From assembly GCA_036417435.1 (NCBI GenBank), contig JAZAQT010000170.1, positions 1 through 64,000 on the forward strand: a DNA stretch of 64,000 nucleotides. Direction: 5' to 3'. This DNA comes from Inia geoffrensis (lineage: Eukaryota > Chordata > Mammalia > Artiodactyla > Iniidae). Of the stretch, positions 60,899 through 64,000 are shown one piece after another (within the stretch, counting starts at the first letter, position 1; the number at the start of each line of letters is the position of its first letter). The notes under the pieces are model-generated. The model was not told the DNA's origin. It made no database searches and saw only the letters and a program-made list of their open reading frames with translations. Both the position numbers and the translations under genes were made by a program.

Positions 60899-62587
60899 GC
60901 ACATTCAAAAGAAAAGATGCTCAGGATCTGTCCTGATTAGAGAGTGCAAAGAAAGCTAGACGAGGTGTTCCCTGGCTGCAGTCCTCTCAAACGCTAAAAG
61001 CGTAAGTGCTCAAGAGGGCATGCCAAAAAGAGAAGCCAGCTATTGCTGTTGGTGGGATTGTAAATCGCTAACAGCCGGTAAGAGGAACAGTAGGCAAATT
61101 TCCTTACCAAACTAAACACTGTAGGTACCACGAGATTCGGCCACCCCACTGCAGGTCGTATAACCAGAGACTAGCATCATTGGAAGGAAGCACTTGCACC
61201 CAAGCAGTCCTTATCGTTCCCATGACCGCGGCCAAGACAAAGGAACGAACGGAATGGGGAGCGGGGGGGGGGGTGAATGGAGAAAGATGTTCTGCTACCT
61301 ACGCACCCTCGACCACCACTCAGCCACAGAACAAAATGAACCCATACTCGTTGCAGCAGCATGGGTGGAGCAGTAGGTGATCTCATAAATTCTGATCAAT
61401 TAGAGGCAGTAAGACACATATCCCAGGATATCACACTTTAGTCTGCCATCTAAATGCGGATACTAAGGAAGCTAGTACGCAAAGGAAACACAGGTTCACA
61501 AAGGGAAGAAAGAAGCCTGGAGTTCCCTGAGGGGGAAACTGGAGGCCGGGCAAGGGTGAAGTAGGAGGTCGGGATACACGGAAACACGCCTCATGTATCA
61601 AAAAGTGCTCATCAAGGGCGACCCACCTGAAAGCACAGGGAACGCTATGAAATATTCCTCAATAAACGAAGAGTGCAAAGAATCCGAAACCCTAAGGGTA
61701 TAGCTACGTGTATAATTGCATCAAGTGGCTGTACAACTCAAACAGACGCAATATTGTACATGAACTAGGCTGAAATGGAGAAGTACTGTACAGTGACAAG
61801 GCAAGTAAGGGGGTAAGAAATGCCTACTCTGTTACCTCAGGCCTCTGTGATGTCGTTACCACGGTAACGCCCCTGGAGGCTAGGCAGGCCTGGGTCCCAC
61901 GGCAGGAGAATTCTGCTGCTGAGGCAATAAGGGAAGAGGACGTGCCACCTGACAAGCGGCACCTCGGGCCACTATTGACCATTCTCCCCTGCGTGGTACC
62001 ACAATCTCCCGATCCAACGTGGCCCTCCTACAGGTAAGCAAAGCCTGGTGCACCCAAATGAGGGTGGATCAGCAGAGAGGGAAGAGCGGTGAAGAAGCCG
62101 GATCTCCACAGCTCCTGCTCGGCAGGGTTCCACCTCCAGCCCACTTCATTAGAGTCGCCCCACCTGTGAACCGCGGCACCCTCCAAATAGCCCACTTGCA
62201 AGGCTTGTGATATGCCAGGGGTGGGGCAGTGCAGGTTAAGGGGCAGGAGGTGAGCCTACAAAAGCCCAGGGGTGTGTGTTTAGCCACGTTCGACTCCCCA
62301 TGTCCAGTCCAACACCGGGAACCCCGCCAAGGCTTTCTTTCCCCACGTTACCAGAGACAACACGGAGCAGTGCTGCCCCCTCGTGGTACACTGCCGTAAC
62401 AATCTTACCAACTGTGCTGAAAAGCACCTATCATCCAAAAAGCCTATGGCCTGCGGCTTTGCAGACACAAGCCTGCCCTCAAGAAATACCCTGGACTAGG
62501 TCATCTGAAATGAATCCAAATCAGGCCCGACTCTCATGCAGAAACCTTTCAAGACCTCAGTGGTAGTCACCCGCGTTTTAGAAAACA
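60899..62587 (+). repeat. Satellite monomer B10 (1,689 bp)
   Basis: B7/B8/B10 subtype (AAATTTCC, CTCTCATGCAG). Private change GAGGCAATAAGG near 61921 inside the 60-bp block. The poly-G run is 11. Confidence 0.92.
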
Positions 62588-64000
62588 GCACATTCAAATG
62601 AAAAGATGCTCGAGATCTCTCATGATTAGAGAGTGAAAAGAAAGCTAGACGAGGTGTTCCCTGGCTGCAGTCCTCTCAAACCCTAAAACTGTAAGTGCTC
62701 AATAGGGCATGCCACAAAGTGAAGCCACCAACTGCTGTAGGTGGGATTGTAAATTGGTAACAGCCGGTACGAGGATCAGTAGGCACATTCCTTACCAAAG
62801 TAAACACTGGAGGTACCAGGAGATTCGGCAACTCCGCTGCAGGTCGTATAACCAGAGACTAGCATCACTGGAAGGAAGCACTTGCACCCCAGCAGCCGTT
62901 GTGGTACACTTGACCACAGCCAAGACATACAAACGAACGAACTGTCGAATGAGGTGTGAAGGGAGAAAAATGTTCCGCTACCTACACACCCTCGACTACC
63001 ACTCAGCCACAGAACAAAATGAACTCATAGTATTGGCAGCAGCATGGGTGGAGCACTAAATGATCTCACTAATTCTGGTCAATTAGAGGCAGCAAGACAC
63101 ATATCCCCGGATATCACTTATGAGTGCATTCTACCTAGAGATACAAAGGAAGCTAGTAAAGAAAGGAAACACAGGTTCACAAAGGGAAGAAAGAAGCGAG
63201 GAGTTCCCACAGGGGGAGATTGGAGACCGGGGAAGGGTGAATTAGGAGATTGGGATTAACAGAAACACACTTAAAATATCAAAAATTGCTCAACAAGGGC
63301 GACTCAACCGAAAGCACATGGGACACTACAAAATATTCCTCGATAAACAAACAGGGCAAAGAATCCGAAACCCTACAGGTACAGCTACGTTCATAATTGC
63401 ATCACGTGGCTGTAGAACTCAAAGAGACGGAGCATTGTATATAAACTATGCTGAACGAGGAAAGGACTGTTCAATGACAAGGCAAGTAAGGGCTTAAGAA
63501 ATGCCCACTTTCTTACCTTAGGCCACTGTGACGTCGGCTGGTGTCAGGACCCTGGAGCCTCAGCAGGCCCGTGTCCCGAGGCTGGAGGATGCTGCTGCTG
63601 TTCTCCCCTGCGTGGTCCGAAAATCTCACGATCCAACATTGCCCTCCTACAGGTAAGCACAGCCTGGTGCGCCCAAATAATGGTGGAACAGCTGAGAGGG
63701 AAGGGCTGTGATGAAACCGGATCTCCACAGCTCCTGCCAGCCAAGTTCCCACCTCCAGCCCACTTCATTAGAGTCGCCCCACCTGCGAACCACGGCACTC
63801 TCTGAGTAGCCCACTTGCAAGGCTTGCGATATGCCAAGGGTGGAGCAGTGCAGGTTAAGGGGCAGGAGGTGAGCCTACAAAAGACCAGCTGTGTGTGTTT
63901 AGCCGCGTTCGACTCCCCATTTCCAACCCAACACCGGGAACCCCGCTAAGGCTTTCTTTCCCCACGTTACCAGAGACCACACGGAGCAGTGCGGCCGCCT
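62588..64000 (+). repeat. Satellite monomer C10 (3' truncated by window), C8/C10 subtype
   Basis: First 1,413 bp of a C monomer, with CAGCAGCCGTT near 62890, CAAATAATGG near 63674 and GACCAGCTGTG near 63884, as in C8. The array clearly continues past the window. Confidence 0.9.

Larger units (their letters stand above)
1..64000 (+). repeat. L1-derived satellite array with tetrameric higher-order repeat (probable common cetacean satellite)
   Basis: Seen: the same roughly 1.65-kb unit recurs in one orientation across the window. The word TTTAGCC(A/G)CG serves as a ruler: TTAGCC falls at 1031, 2721, 4340, 6029 and 7650, giving spacings of 1690, 1619, 1689 and 1621 bp, a 6,619-bp cycle that repeats to the window end. 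Each unit holds an L1 ORF2-end plus 3'UTR segment and a non-L1 segment. No SINE, other transposon, inversion or unique sequence interrupts it. Known family: I recall that the common cetacean satellite (roughly 1.6-1.75 kb per repeat, heterochromatic) was reported to be L1-based; the cetacean assignment rests on that memory plus the cetartiodactyl look of the L1 3'UTR. Alternative: a related satellite in another cetartiodactyl. Confidence 0.93.

Noticed and set aside
1..64000. CRISPR array or bacterial repeat system
   Set aside because: The period is kilobases, there are no short direct repeats with unique spacers, and the L1 ORF2/3'UTR content is mammalian.

Overview
The whole 64 kb is one uninterrupted, head-to-tail satellite DNA array with no gene, RNA gene, CRISPR array or bacterial feature. 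The basic monomer is about 1.62-1.69 kb and recurs 39 times (37 complete copies, two cut by the window edges). About 870 bp of each monomer is the 3' end of a mammalian LINE-1 (L1) retrotransposon: the C-terminal end of ORF2 followed by the 3'UTR. Its text resembles the L1 family of cetartiodactyls (whales, ruminants, pigs). The other 750-820 bp is a G+C-richer segment I do not recognise. A kilobase-scale, L1-derived tandem satellite of this length fits what I remember of the common cetacean satellite of heterochromatin, so a whale or dolphin chromosome is the most likely source. This is recall plus reading, not a database match.

Layout. Monomers fall into four diverged types in a fixed order, A-B-C-D, forming a 6,619-bp higher-order repeat (HOR). 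Typical lengths are A 1,623, B 1,687-1,690, C 1,619 and D 1,689 bp. I start each monomer at the conserved word GCACATTCAA, where recognisable L1 homology begins. HOR copies: H1 1-6336 (5' truncated), H2 6337-12950, H3 12951-19566, H4 19567-26180, H5 26181-32798, H6 32799-39416, H7 39417-46035, H8 46036-52654, H9 52655-59275, H10 59276-64000 (3' truncated). Copies of the same type in different HORs are nearly identical; different types differ at many sites. A and C lack a 60-bp block present in B and D, so the tetramer probably arose by doubling a short-long dimer.

Departures from A-B-C-D. In H3 and H5 the D monomer is almost wholly replaced by B sequence with the same left breakpoint but different right breakpoints. 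The A monomer of H6 is a C/A hybrid. The B monomers of H2 and H4 carry a roughly 0.2-kb D-type patch. H2+H3 and H4+H5 are a 13,230-bp tandem duplication. H6 resembles H9 (offset 19.86 kb) while H8 resembles H10 (offset 13.24 kb). These are marks of gene conversion and unequal exchange at scales from 0.2 to 20 kb.

Possible functional words. Every full-length B monomer has a perfect RFX/X-box-like palindrome. Every A monomer has a perfect CRE palindrome. A, B and C carry consensus-like 5' splice donors, while only D carries a canonical 3' splice acceptor with branch point and pyrimidine tract. All reading frames, including a 234-codon frame open in most A monomers, are best read as decayed L1 ORF2 or chance, not genes.
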